Source: Bacteroidota bacterium (GTDB lineage Bacteria; Bacteroidota; Bacteroidia; Bacteroidales; Porphyromonadaceae). Taken from it: a stretch of 64,000 nucleotides of DNA. Position numbers and translations under genes: made by a program. Location: contig JAEWZH010000021.1 in the NCBI GenBank assembly GCA_023395395.1, positions 141,553-205,552 on the forward strand. The letters are read 5' to 3'. The notes beneath the pieces were generated by a model. It saw only the letters and a program-made list of their open reading frames with translations, made no database searches and had not been told where the DNA came from. Positions 43,080 to 52,223 of the stretch are shown one piece after another; within the stretch, counting starts at the first letter, position 1, and each line of letters opens with the position of its first letter.

Positions 43080-44354
43080 TTAACATTGTGCTTGCTGTAG
43101 CCTGATACATCGCTTGGCACAGAGCCAAGTAGCAATCCCGATGATGCTTCTTACCACGACAAAGGTGAGAGCGGCTCCTATATAGCTCCATTGCTTTGCA
43201 AAGAGATAGGAGATAAAAAAGCCTGCTAGAGAACTGTAGAGAACGATCTTCCTGTTTGTCTTCTCTTGCCCATGGAGCAAGAGATAGTTAGTACCGTAAG
43301 CATTCATCATGTACATGAATATGAGAGATACGGACATAATCCGAAGTACATGTGCAGAATCTGAAAACTCTGCAGTGTAGAATATGTTGATAATAAGATT
43401 TGCTCCGGAGAGTAGTACTAAGACGGAAAAAGTCTGTATGGCAAATGTTATTCGTCTGAATGTGTAGTGCTTCTCTGGTCGCCTAGCGAGAAATGGGAAG
43501 AACACCCGTGAAATCAATGTTGATACTTGATCTGCGATATCAACGAAGGTGCGCCCACTAGAAAAAAGACCCGAAGCGCTCCCTCCATGAAATGATTGTA
43601 AGAATATAGTAGTGGTACTAGAATACAAATTTGGAGCAATGAGTGATAGGAACACATCCCAGCCCGACTTTAGCGTCTGTATTATGGCTTGCCACGAAAT
43701 CGGCGTGGGGTAGACTTTATACTTACGTATGATGATGACCTGAGAGACGATACCAGCAACCAAAAAACCAAGTGCGGAGAGTGCGGGGTGAAGGATATAA
43801 TCAGACTCCTTTTTGATAAGCAAAAAAATCAAACCAGTAAAAAGGACTTTAGAGATAACGTTGACAATAGTAATATACTTCATCTTCTCTATTCCTTGGA
43901 AGAACCACTCTGGAAATAGCATGTAACTGGGCACAGTAAGAAAGGTAAGCCATAACAACAGACGATACTCTCGAAGGAGTGGAATAGTTTCCACAAGAAC
44001 CATAAAGGTTACCACAGAGATAATCAGCAGCATAAGCTTGGTGTAGAATACATTCCAAAAGAGGTGCTGTACATAGTTCATGTCATCCCTATTTTTGGAG
44101 AGATCTCTTGTGGCAGTGTAGTTGAAGCCATAGTCTGTTATCGTCACAAAGTAGACGATAATTGAGTTGGCAAAAGCAATGTCGCCAAACCGAGCTACAC
44201 CGATGACCCGAGAGAGGTATGGGAGGGTGATCAAAGGTAGAAGGAAAGATAAAGTCTTGAGGATAGATAGGGAGGCGAAGTTCTCTATCAATGCACGGGC
44301 ATCTCGGTTTCCTCGTACTCTATTCACTTGATCTTTGAACTTATTACTGCTCAT
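43080..44354 (-). CDS. wzx: Wzx-type polysaccharide flippase
   Basis: 424 residues with about 12 membrane segments and the MOP/PST family start: NFASLSILKTLSFLLPLITL, PYLSRVIGVARFGDIAFANS, then NRDDMNYVQHLFWNVFYTKL. It moves undecaprenyl-linked repeat units across the inner membrane, before Wzy polymerisation. It begins 13 nt after the arginase-family gene, so it is cotranscribed with the opine-type triad. Confidence 0.9.
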   Translation of the reverse strand: MSSNKFKDQVNRVRGNRDARALIENFASLSILKTLSFLLPLITLPYLSRVIGVARFGDIAFANSIIVYFVTITDYGFNYTATRDLSKNRDDMNYVQHLFWNVFYTKLMLLIISVVTFMVLVETIPLLREYRLLLWLTFLTVPSYMLFPEWFFQGIEKMKYITIVNVISKVLFTGLIFLLIKKESDYILHPALSALGFLVAGIVSQVIIIRKYKVYPTPISWQAIIQTLKSGWDVFLSLIAPNLYSSTTTIFLQSFHGGSASGLFSSGRTFVDIADQVSTLISRVFFPFLARRPEKHYTFRRITFAIQTFSVLVLLSGANLIINIFYTAEFSDSAHVLRIMSVSLIFMYMMNAYGTNYLLLHGQEKTNRKIVLYSSLAGFFISYLFAKQWSYIGAALTFVVVRSIIGIATWLCAKRCIRLQQAQC

Positions 44355-44367
44355 TGATCCCTTAACT

Positions 44368-45264
44368 TCATTGTAGAATTATCTCAAGCACTTGCTCCAT
44401 AATGGCCTCGCTACAACCATTCTTGTCCAGATTTCTATTAAGTTCTACTACATCTATCGATGCCACCAACCCAGACTCCATACAGAGGTGGATCAATTCA
44501 TAAGCGAGCGCCGGAGTAATGCCATACGGTTCAGGAACTCCCGTCCCTGGAGCGTATATAGGATCTATTACATCTAAATCAAAGCTAAGATGTATGTGTG
44601 AGATCCCTTTTCGCTTAATATCCTCTATTATTTCATGGACGATCTTATGCGGAGGATTTAGACGGAGATCCTCTGAGGAGCGTATGTGCAGGTTTAGCTT
44701 TTGAGCCGTCTCTTTTTCGCCTTTATCAAGGGCTCTTGTACCCAGGAAGTAGATGTTCCGTGGTTCCAAGAGAGGGGATGCTCCCCAGAAATTAGCAACG
44801 ACAGGATCCCCTTTTCCCATAAGATAGGAGAGGTGCATGCCATGCATATTACCCGAGTCGGAGGTTCTCTCGGTGTTGAAGTCTCCGTGAGCGTCTATGT
44901 AGATAACTGCGTAGTTGTCCCTCCCCTTTGCCAATCCTACTCCTGCAATACTGCCAAATGCCATCACGTGGTCACCCCCGACACAGAGGGGGATGTGCTT
45001 GTTGAGAATGGAGGATGCGACTTTATCTGCAAAGGGTTTGGATGCCTGAAGTATTGGCTTTAAAAACTTGATTCTGGGATGCGAAGCATACTTCTGATCA
45101 AGGATAGATGCTCTCGGGGGACAGTGCAAATCGCCCAGATCATTCACTCGATGACACATTGAGGTGTAGCACCCTTTCTCCCGGATCAGGGAGGGGGATC
45201 GTTCAGTGCCGTCTTTGTCACACCCTAAGTTGATAGGGAAACCTATAATATCAAACGTGCTCAT
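44368..45264 (-). CDS. Arginase/agmatinase-family (ureohydrolase) enzyme in the capsule locus
   Basis: 298 residues. Both Mn-binding regions are intact: VGGDHVMAFGS (near 94), DAHGDFNTERTSDSGNMHGM (near 124) and SFDLDVIDPIYAPGTGVPEP (near 227), the full arginase pattern. It would hydrolyse a guanidino group to urea, e.g. arginine to ornithine. The start overlaps the ATP-grasp stop by 4 nt and wzx follows by 13 nt, so it is built into the capsule operon rather than into arginine catabolism. Substrate could be free arginine, a guanidino opine (octopine-like) or an arginine-modified sugar; undecided. Confidence 0.85.
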   Translation of the reverse strand: MSTFDIIGFPINLGCDKDGTERSPSLIREKGCYTSMCHRVNDLGDLHCPPRASILDQKYASHPRIKFLKPILQASKPFADKVASSILNKHIPLCVGGDHVMAFGSIAGVGLAKGRDNYAVIYIDAHGDFNTERTSDSGNMHGMHLSYLMGKGDPVVANFWGASPLLEPRNIYFLGTRALDKGEKETAQKLNLHIRSSEDLRLNPPHKIVHEIIEDIKRKGISHIHLSFDLDVIDPIYAPGTGVPEPYGITPALAYELIHLCMESGLVASIDVVELNRNLDKNGCSEAIMEQVLEIILQ

Positions 45265-46286
45265 CGCAAGTCAGCTACTCTTTCTTTCAAAGTGAGTTTG
45301 TTGTTCTGAAGTAAATCAACAAGGTGCTTTACTCTCAACAATCGAGAGCAGTGAGTATTGAAATAGCCTTCTTCAAAAACGTATTCTCCTCCGACTTTAA
45401 TGAAGCGTCCCGGCTTTTCATCAATAAACATCTGCGAATCTAAGTAAGATCCAAACATTGATTGTATTTCGTTAATATAGAACTTCCCATCTGTCGTCTC
45501 AAAAACATCCATCGCCATTGAATAGAACCCTCCCTTCTTGGTAAGGTCATCAACCATATCGAACAGATGCACCGGTGGACGAACCCATCCGACCTTTCCT
45601 GAACCGCTCGCAAATTGACCTTTCAGGAGCTTTTGATGGCCAAAAAAAGAATCCCCAATCTTGATAATTCTCCACTCCCACTTAATCGGTAAGTACTCTT
45701 GGACTAACATATAAAAAGCCTGCCTATTTGCAAAGTCAGGGACAGGGATGCCCTTTAGTTTGAGCCAGTAGAGATGCCCCGACTTCAGAAAGGTAAATTT
45801 TGTCATCGGGAAGAACGAACGAGCCAATCTCATGGCATGAGACTTTGTCTTCACTATTTTTACTTTTGATGCACCTGCTCCAAAACTTGACTTTACGACA
45901 ATGGGATAATCGCACTCTGAAAGATAGCTTTTGGCTTCTTTGTAAGAGGTAAAGACATTCGTTTTACTATGTGGAAATCCGTTGATTTCGAGCCATGCCG
46001 CCATATTGCGTTTATTTTCATGGATGTAGATCTCTTGAAAAGAGGGATAAATGAACTTTCCCATCTCTTCGGAGATGAAATACAAGCGCTCATCTAGTAT
46101 CGTCTTGCGTATTTGGATGCCACACGTAGAGGTGCATAGAAATGCATCGCAATCCGATTGACGCACGTTGTCTATCCAATCAGCAGATAGAATATCAACA
46201 ACCTCGTAATCTATGCCCAACTCTTCGCAAGCACTTATGTAATACTTATACTCGTCGTTGTAAATAGTAAATATACCTAGTTTCAT
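45261..46286 (-). CDS. ATP-grasp-fold carboxylate-amine ligase-like protein
   Basis: 341 residues. N-terminal Rossmann-like part (MKLGIFTIYNDEYKYYISAC), then ATP-grasp signs: ENKRNMAAWLEINGFPHSKT, SECDYPIVVKSSFGAGASKV (glycine-rich loop after the nucleotide lysine), VQEYLPIKWEWRIIKIGDSF, and metal ligands in FYINEIQSMFG. ATP-grasp enzymes activate a carboxylate as acyl phosphate and join it to an amine. Within a capsule cluster it may form an amide between a sugar acid and an amino acid. It follows the opine dehydrogenase by 7 nt and overlaps the arginase gene. Specific substrates cannot be read. Confidence 0.8.
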   Translation of the reverse strand: MKLGIFTIYNDEYKYYISACEELGIDYEVVDILSADWIDNVRQSDCDAFLCTSTCGIQIRKTILDERLYFISEEMGKFIYPSFQEIYIHENKRNMAAWLEINGFPHSKTNVFTSYKEAKSYLSECDYPIVVKSSFGAGASKVKIVKTKSHAMRLARSFFPMTKFTFLKSGHLYWLKLKGIPVPDFANRQAFYMLVQEYLPIKWEWRIIKIGDSFFGHQKLLKGQFASGSGKVGWVRPPVHLFDMVDDLTKKGGFYSMAMDVFETTDGKFYINEIQSMFGSYLDSQMFIDEKPGRFIKVGGEYVFEEGYFNTHCSRLLRVKHLVDLLQNNKLTLKERVADLR

Positions 46287-46293
46287 TGGTTTT

Positions 46294-47499
46294 TCAGTCT
46301 ATACATTGTGCTATTGAGGTGAGTCCGTAGAAAGCTGGGATCCCCGATTTGAACGGAGCATTCAGATCCTCACTATGGAGGATTAACTTATTGTCTTTAT
46401 CTATGATTCGTTCTTTCCTTACTTCTTGTGCCCATCTCAGGATAGCATCAATAGTTGGTGTCTCTATAGATAATTGTTCTCCCATCCATTTTACAATACA
46501 ATTCCCATAATAAATGTCATCCATAAAGAACCGATGATTTCGGTCTATCTCCCATCGATTATCATCATTTTGGACAACAGGAGTAGATATAGAAACGAGC
46601 GTTTGAGAATTGGTGAACGACTCTTTAATATCAGAGTTATGAGATTGATAAGAAAACCTTTCCAATGCCAAATAATCCATCATAAGAGAAAAATCCTTGC
46701 GTGGATATAGTTCCTTAATTTTATTTCGCACTTTACTATAGTCTGCATCCAAATCTGCAAGCAACGTTGCCGATATATCATCATAATCTTTATAAAACAT
46801 AGGGACATCCTCTCTGTTTGCCCACGAAGCCCCATACCTTTTGTATAGTCCATAGCATCGAGAAGTATGTATAATTTGATTGTCTACAGACAATGTCAGA
46901 GAAAGAAAATTATCGCTTTGTATGGTATGCCCTTTCCCAAACCATTTAAAACCAATGTTTTCAAATAACTCTTCGTTTAGTTGATCGAAATAAGACTTTG
47001 GAGTACATGCGGCATAATTAACTGCTTTTCCTCCATAGGTTACACCTATATGTCCATAGTCTATAATACGACATATCCATGGTAACAATCCGAACGCAAA
47101 GGTAACGACATTGTCTAGCGCATACTGTTGCTTAATCTCATCTACCATCCAGTTAAATCCTGCCTGACCATATACTGTGCCAATAAAGACTGTTTTGCTT
47201 CTATTGATGTATGGTGCAATGTTTTGTAAACAATTCCGGTACTTATGCACTGGCATACAAAAAACGATATAGTCAGCTTTGGGGATGAGCTTTGATGGAT
47301 CGTTTGATGCCCATTTTAGATCACCCACATATTTCTTCACAACCTGTCCGTAAGGATCATGATGTTCTAATTTGATCGTCTGATGCCACTTTTGTGGGGA
47401 TGATGTAAAAATAGAAACCTCAAAGTTAGATCCTTGTAAAAAAGGAATCAAGGTGTGGGCACTGCTCCCCCCTCCACATATAACTAGTTGCTTTTTCAT
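46294..47499 (-). CDS. Octopine/nopaline (opine) dehydrogenase-family protein
   Basis: 401 residues from ATG 47499 (an upstream TTG at 47508 is also in frame). The N-terminal Rossmann motif is LVICGGGSSAHTLIPFLQGS with VSIFTSSPQKW; the C-terminal helical domain (about 200-330) fits the octopine-dehydrogenase fold, with conserved His in SDNFLSLTLSVDNQIIHTSR. Family enzymes reductively condense an amino acid with a 2-oxoacid using NAD(P)H. Two partners follow at once: ATP-grasp ligase and arginase-like enzyme. Some capsules and O-antigens are known to carry opine-type amino acids such as N-(1-carboxyethyl)lysine. A metallophore pathway is less likely, as no nicotianamine-synthase-like gene is present. 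Confidence 0.75.
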   Translation of the reverse strand: MKKQLVICGGGSSAHTLIPFLQGSNFEVSIFTSSPQKWHQTIKLEHHDPYGQVVKKYVGDLKWASNDPSKLIPKADYIVFCMPVHKYRNCLQNIAPYINRSKTVFIGTVYGQAGFNWMVDEIKQQYALDNVVTFAFGLLPWICRIIDYGHIGVTYGGKAVNYAACTPKSYFDQLNEELFENIGFKWFGKGHTIQSDNFLSLTLSVDNQIIHTSRCYGLYKRYGASWANREDVPMFYKDYDDISATLLADLDADYSKVRNKIKELYPRKDFSLMMDYLALERFSYQSHNSDIKESFTNSQTLVSISTPVVQNDDNRWEIDRNHRFFMDDIYYGNCIVKWMGEQLSIETPTIDAILRWAQEVRKERIIDKDNKLILHSEDLNAPFKSGIPAFYGLTSIAQCID

Positions 47500-47521
47500 T
47501 TGGCTCAATCTAATTTTTTTA

Positions 47522-47788
47522 TTACAATACTTTCTTAAATGCCTCCACGATAGCGATGGAGACTGTTGTGGCGATTACGATGAGAGCAAAGGGAACCAAC
47601 CAAACCCCAACAAGTGATTGAATCATCGGCAGATGATTCCCTACTATATCTATGAGGATAAACTGATGCACTGCATACACTCCGAAGCAAATACTTGACA
47701 GATAAATCCAAGTGCTTGCCACCTTGTCGGAGTAATTGCGACGATCCATCCGTAGCCAGATGGTGTACATTGCCAATGAGCATTTCAA
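47522..47788 (-). pseudogene. C-terminal remnant of an acyltransferase-3 membrane protein
   Basis: 88 residues containing YLSSICFGVYAVHQFILIDI and a hydrophobic end VWLVPFALIVIATTVSIAIV, like the last two membrane helices of OafA/YrhL acyltransferases (350 or more residues). The catalytic N-terminal part is absent and the 120 nt upstream is non-coding. It appears to be a leftover of a gene once used for acetylating the capsule, lost when the neighbouring triad came in or later (inference). Confidence 0.6.
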
Positions 47789-47909
47789 TTGACACTGCTA
47801 CAACAGATAGGGGGTATCAGCCATAGAAATGGAGGATGTGAAAACCTGAGGTAGATAAAAGATTCTTACACAACATCAGTGGCTTAATTTGGATTTCAGA
47901 TTAAAAATT

Positions 47910-49187
47910 CTATAATCGCTTATCATAAGCACTTTCGGTGAGAAATGCCTTCACATCGTAGACGACAGCATTTGATGCTTTGAGCGTATCGAGGTTGATG
48001 CATGTGAATTCCTCATGAGCGACAGCGAGGATGATAGCATCAAACTTATCCGTTGGGAGCTCGTTCTGTACCTCTATGCCATACTCGTGTCGAGCGATCA
48101 CTGGATTTGCCCATGGATCGTACACTGTGATATGGGTATTGTATTCTTTAAGCGTTTTGTAGATATCTATTACTTTGGTGTTGCGGACATCTGGACAGTT
48201 TTCTTTGAAAGTGAAACCGAGGATGAGTATGTTAGCGCCCAACACTTGGATGCCTTTCTTCAGCATGAGTTTCACGACTTGTTCTGCCACATATTCCCCC
48301 ATGCCATCATTCATCCGACGACCAGCGAGGATGATCTCCGGATTATATCCGTACCGTTGTGCACACTGAGCTAAGTAGTAGGGATCTACGCCAATACAGT
48401 GTCCACCGACAAGACCTGGGGTAAACTTGAGGAAGTTCCACTTCGTCCCCGCTGCTTCCAATACATCCTGGGTATCAATGCCCATACGGTTGAAGATCTT
48501 AGCTAACTCATTGACGAAAGCAATATTGATATCTCGCTGAGAGTTTTCGATGACCTTCGCAGCTTCAGCTACCTTGATGGTTGGTGCTAAGTGGGTACCA
48601 GCAGTGATAACTGATTTGTACACTTCATTGACATATTGTCCGACTTCGGGAGTAGAACCAGAAGTTACTTTCATGATGTGCTCCACTGTATGCACCTTAT
48701 CTCCTGGGTTGATACGCTCAGGGCTATAACCAGCAAAGAAATCTTCGTTAAACTTTAAGCCTGATATTTTCTCTACGATTGGAATACACTCATCCTCTGT
48801 CACGCCTGGGTACACAGTACTCTCATAAACCACAACATCCCCCCTTGAAATGACTTTACCAACCGTTGTGCTCGCACCTACAAGCGGTGTGAGGTCAGGG
48901 TTATTATTCTTATCGACTGGAGTAGGCACCGCTACGACATAAAAGTTACAACCACGGATATCCTCTATATTGGTCGTGCATTTCAGTCCATATTTATTAA
49001 CGGCCTCCTGTAGTAGACTATCCTCCACTTCCAGAGTAGAGTCATGCCCAGTCATCAGTTCGTCGACTCTCCCTTGATTAAGGTCAAAACCAATTGTTGG
49101 AAATTTGGTAGAAAACAATCGAGCTAAGGGAAGTCCTACATATCCTAGCCCTATTACACACACCTTAGTGTCCTTAATAGTTGTCAT
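47910..49187 (-). CDS. UDP-N-acetylhexosamine 6-dehydrogenase (TviB/WbpA-like)
   Basis: 425 residues of the UDP-glucose/GDP-mannose dehydrogenase family: VCVIGLGYVGLPLARLFS, VYESTVYPGVTEDECIPIVE, GLVGGHCIGVDPYYLAQCA with the catalytic Cys, and ILGFTFKENCPDVRNTKVID. The sequence type (EDSLLQEAVNKYGLKCTTNI) is that of TviB/WbpA, which oxidises UDP-GlcNAc to UDP-GlcNAcA, rather than Ugd. With the C4-epimerase 25 nt upstream it should provide UDP-GalNAcA, giving the capsule a carboxyl group that could be amidated. Confidence 0.85.
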   Translation of the reverse strand: MTTIKDTKVCVIGLGYVGLPLARLFSTKFPTIGFDLNQGRVDELMTGHDSTLEVEDSLLQEAVNKYGLKCTTNIEDIRGCNFYVVAVPTPVDKNNNPDLTPLVGASTTVGKVISRGDVVVYESTVYPGVTEDECIPIVEKISGLKFNEDFFAGYSPERINPGDKVHTVEHIMKVTSGSTPEVGQYVNEVYKSVITAGTHLAPTIKVAEAAKVIENSQRDINIAFVNELAKIFNRMGIDTQDVLEAAGTKWNFLKFTPGLVGGHCIGVDPYYLAQCAQRYGYNPEIILAGRRMNDGMGEYVAEQVVKLMLKKGIQVLGANILILGFTFKENCPDVRNTKVIDIYKTLKEYNTHITVYDPWANPVIARHEYGIEVQNELPTDKFDAIILAVAHEEFTCINLDTLKASNAVVYDVKAFLTESAYDKRL

Positions 49188-49212
49188 CTCTCTGTATATG
49201 TGTCTATTTGTT

Positions 49213-50184
49213 TTATTTTAAATTATTCCAATACCACTCACAAGCGACTGCAAGTCCTTGCGCCATAGAGAACTGAGGATCGTAGCCGAGTAGCGCTCGA
49301 GCTTTATCTATTGATGCCAGAGAATGAGGAATATCACCTGCTCTGTTTGGACCGTGTGTCGGTTCAATCTTTCCAATCTCTGGATCGAACTTAGATAGAT
49401 TTGCACGGAGTGCATCCACCAATTGATTGAGCGTTGTTCTCTCTCCAAAAGCAGTGTTATAGACTTGATTTACAGCTTCTGGATTAGTCGTAAGCATAGC
49501 ACACTCATTCATCTGAATGACGTTGTCAATATAAGTGAAGTCACGACTGTATTCTCCATCACCATTGATGTTTGGAGCCTCATGAGCGATAAATTTCTTG
49601 ACAAAAAGAGGAATGACCGCTGCATAGGCACCATTGGGGTCTTGTCTCCGACCAAAAACATTGAAATACCTCAGACCAATACATTCCATGCCGTAGGTGC
49701 GTGCAAAGACATCGGCATACAATTCATCTACATACTTGGTGATAGCATAGGGGCTAAGCGGTCTACCAATCTTATCTTCGACTTTGGGTAGCGTAGGCGA
49801 GTCGCCGTAGGTAGAAGAGCTTGCAGCATACACAAATCGCTTTACCCCGGTGTCTCTTGCCGCCACTAACATATTCAAGAAGCCTCCGATATTTACCTCA
49901 TTGGTTGTTATTGGATCTTTTATAGAGCGGGGGACGGAACCGAGAGCAGCTTCGTGTAGCACATAGTCAATCCCCTCGCATGCTATCTGGCAGGTAGCGA
50001 GATCTCGGATATCACCAACCTTTAATTCAAAGGAGTCGGGGAACCTTTCAAAAAAGGGAAGGATATTGTGCATGTGCCCAGTGGCGAAGTTATCCAAGAC
50101 ACGCACTTGATACCCCTTTACCAAAAAGTGTTCAGTAAGATTGGAGCCAATAAACCCTGCTCCTCCGGTAATTAATATCTTCAT
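49213..50184 (-). CDS. UDP-N-acetylglucosamine(uronate) C4-epimerase (WbpP/TviC-like)
   Basis: 323 residues, extended SDR: MKILITGGAGFIGSNLTEHF, catalytic Ser-Ser in YAASSSTYGDSPTLPKVED and YxxxK in YAITKYVDELYA, then GLRYFNVFGRRQDPNGAYAA. The WbpP/TviC subtype converts N-acetylated UDP-gluco sugars to galacto form. Pairing with a TviB-like dehydrogenase mirrors the Vi antigen pathway. It precedes the dehydrogenase by 25 nt. Confidence 0.87.
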   Translation of the reverse strand: MKILITGGAGFIGSNLTEHFLVKGYQVRVLDNFATGHMHNILPFFERFPDSFELKVGDIRDLATCQIACEGIDYVLHEAALGSVPRSIKDPITTNEVNIGGFLNMLVAARDTGVKRFVYAASSSTYGDSPTLPKVEDKIGRPLSPYAITKYVDELYADVFARTYGMECIGLRYFNVFGRRQDPNGAYAAVIPLFVKKFIAHEAPNINGDGEYSRDFTYIDNVIQMNECAMLTTNPEAVNQVYNTAFGERTTLNQLVDALRANLSKFDPEIGKIEPTHGPNRAGDIPHSLASIDKARALLGYDPQFSMAQGLAVACEWYWNNLK

Positions 50185-50229
50185 TTATACACTCTGTTAT
50201 TAATCTAGAATTGCAACTACGAGCCATTA

Positions 50230-52191
50230 TCAACGTTCCTTGTCGAGGTAGGCGTAAGGGGAGTTGGGGGCGGAGATGTACTCGGGGATGAGGGTTTTGA
50301 GGAGGGCAACGCACTCCATGACCTCGACTTTTCGGGCGTGATCTCTCAGTTCCTCATAGGTGTCGTAGAGGTCAGAATAGTTGTGCTCTCTTACTCTTGC
50401 TATATGTATCTTGGGGATGTCGGTAGGGATGGTGTTCTCGCCATCTGCCAACTTCTCTTCGTAGAGCTTTTCACCCGGGCGCAGTCCTGTAAACTTGATA
50501 TCGATGTCTCGGTAAGGCTCAAGTCCGGCCAGACGTATCATATTTTCAGCCAGATCAACAATCTTGTGGGGCTCCCCCATGTCAAAGACAAATATAGTGG
50601 TCTCCGTAGCCACAGATGACGCTTCCAGGATAAGTGAGCACGCCTCACGTATGCTCATAAAGAAACGATTGATATCAGGGTCTGTGACCGTGACGGGGCC
50701 ACCCTTGGCTATCTGCTCTCGGAAGAGCGGTATCACGGAGCCTTGTGATCCCAATACGTTGCCAAATCGTGTGGTAATAAACGTAGTCTTGCCCTTTACT
50801 TCCCCCTTCTCCACAGCCTTTCCTAAAGCCTGCACGTATATCTCTGCCGCTCTCTTAGAAGCACCGAGCACATTGGTAGGATTCACCGCTTTGTCGGTAG
50901 AGACCATCACCATGCGTTCTACCTCATACTTGAGACAGAAATCGGCAATATTCTTAGAGCCTTGCACATTCGCCATCACGCCCTCACAGGGATTTTCCTC
51001 AAGCAATGGCACATGCTTGTAAGCGGCAGCGTGTAGCACAATATTGGGTCTGTATCTGGCGAAGATGGCATCCAATCGCTTCTGGCTGCGCACGTCTCCA
51101 AGGATTGCGACCAGATTGAGCCGGGGATACTTATTCTGTAGCTTTATCCTTATATTGTGAAGAGGTGTCTCGGCAATATCAAAGAGGAGCAACTGCTTCA
51201 CTCCAAGCTCTGCAATCTGCAAGACCAATTCCGAACCGATACTTCCGGCTGCGCCGGTCACCATGACCACCTTGCCTTGGTACATTGCTTTTACCTTTTC
51301 TTGCTCATGGCGAATCACTTCTCGCTGCAATAGATCCTCCATCTCTATCTTTTGCACGCCCTCTCGAGCGATGTCCGTAGCAGTGCTCTCGCTGATCTCC
51401 GGGAGGAGCAGGCTTTTGACACCAAGTGCCGCCAACTCGTAGATAAATTCGTTGCGCTCGCTGAGCAAATCACTCTTTGAGGTGAAAAGTACTGCATCGA
51501 TCTTTAGTCGCTCTATAAGAGCCTCTAGCATCTCCGAATTGTCAATACGATAGACGGGGATATCTCCCACCGTGATATTATTCCCTCGGTTGCTCGTATT
51601 GCAAAAACCCAACAACTGATAGCGAGGATCTCCCTCAAATCTTGCCACGAGCTTGCTGCTAAGCATATCTACGCCATAAATAAGGAGGCGTTCTCTCGAA
51701 TCGATTGGGACGTTTCGTTCACCCCAAAGCACACGAGCCAGCACCATTATAGCAGTGCGATAGAGCACAAAGATTACGAAGAAGACAACGAAATAGTTTA
51801 CAGCGAGGGTCAAGAGGACTTTTCCATCATATCCCCTCCCCGTTAAATAGTTGAACGCTAGAAGTGATATGGAAAAAATCAATCCGTTGAGGAAGAGCAT
51901 CACAAGCACCCTTTTCCCTATAGCGAAGACCTGGTACCTCATCAGCTGCCTATATGTCCCCAAGAGGAGAGTAGCTACAAGGGTGCCAAGAAGACCAGAA
52001 AGTGCTACTACCCAAACGGTATTGGGCGTAACGGAAACCAGATTGGTAAATGCCTCAAAGGCAAATAGTGATGCCACACCCGAGATAATACCAACAATTA
52101 CATCAGCAAAGAGGATGTAATATCTATTGATTACCCTATTTTCAAAGAATTGAAATGATTTTTTCTCATTATCATTCGATAGTGAAGCCAT
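50230..52191 (-). CDS. Membrane UDP-GlcNAc 4,6-dehydratase (WbpM/CapD family)
   Basis: 653 residues. Four N-terminal membrane helices (about 25-155), a first Rossmann region (LLIYGVDMLSSKLVARF) and the catalytic SDR domain VVMVTGAAGSIGSELVLQIA, HAAAYKHVPLLEENPCEGVM, MVSTDKAVNPTNVLGASKRA. It makes UDP-4-keto-6-deoxy-N-acetylhexosamine, used with the WbpV-like reductase for the first sugar of the repeat unit. Second gene of the locus, 32 nt after upxY. Confidence 0.92.
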   Translation of the reverse strand: MASLSNDNEKKSFQFFENRVINRYYILFADVIVGIISGVASLFAFEAFTNLVSVTPNTVWVVALSGLLGTLVATLLLGTYRQLMRYQVFAIGKRVLVMLFLNGLIFSISLLAFNYLTGRGYDGKVLLTLAVNYFVVFFVIFVLYRTAIMVLARVLWGERNVPIDSRERLLIYGVDMLSSKLVARFEGDPRYQLLGFCNTSNRGNNITVGDIPVYRIDNSEMLEALIERLKIDAVLFTSKSDLLSERNEFIYELAALGVKSLLLPEISESTATDIAREGVQKIEMEDLLQREVIRHEQEKVKAMYQGKVVMVTGAAGSIGSELVLQIAELGVKQLLLFDIAETPLHNIRIKLQNKYPRLNLVAILGDVRSQKRLDAIFARYRPNIVLHAAAYKHVPLLEENPCEGVMANVQGSKNIADFCLKYEVERMVMVSTDKAVNPTNVLGASKRAAEIYVQALGKAVEKGEVKGKTTFITTRFGNVLGSQGSVIPLFREQIAKGGPVTVTDPDINRFFMSIREACSLILEASSVATETTIFVFDMGEPHKIVDLAENMIRLAGLEPYRDIDIKFTGLRPGEKLYEEKLADGENTIPTDIPKIHIARVREHNYSDLYDTYEELRDHARKVEVMECVALLKTLIPEYISAPNSPYAYLDKER

Positions 52192-52223
52192 AATAGTCTG
52201 TTTGTTTAATCATGATAGAGACA

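Noticed and set aside
46294..47499. Staphylopine-like metallophore pathway based on the opine dehydrogenase
   Set aside because: No nicotianamine-synthase-like gene, no metallophore transporter, and the position is inside a capsule operon.
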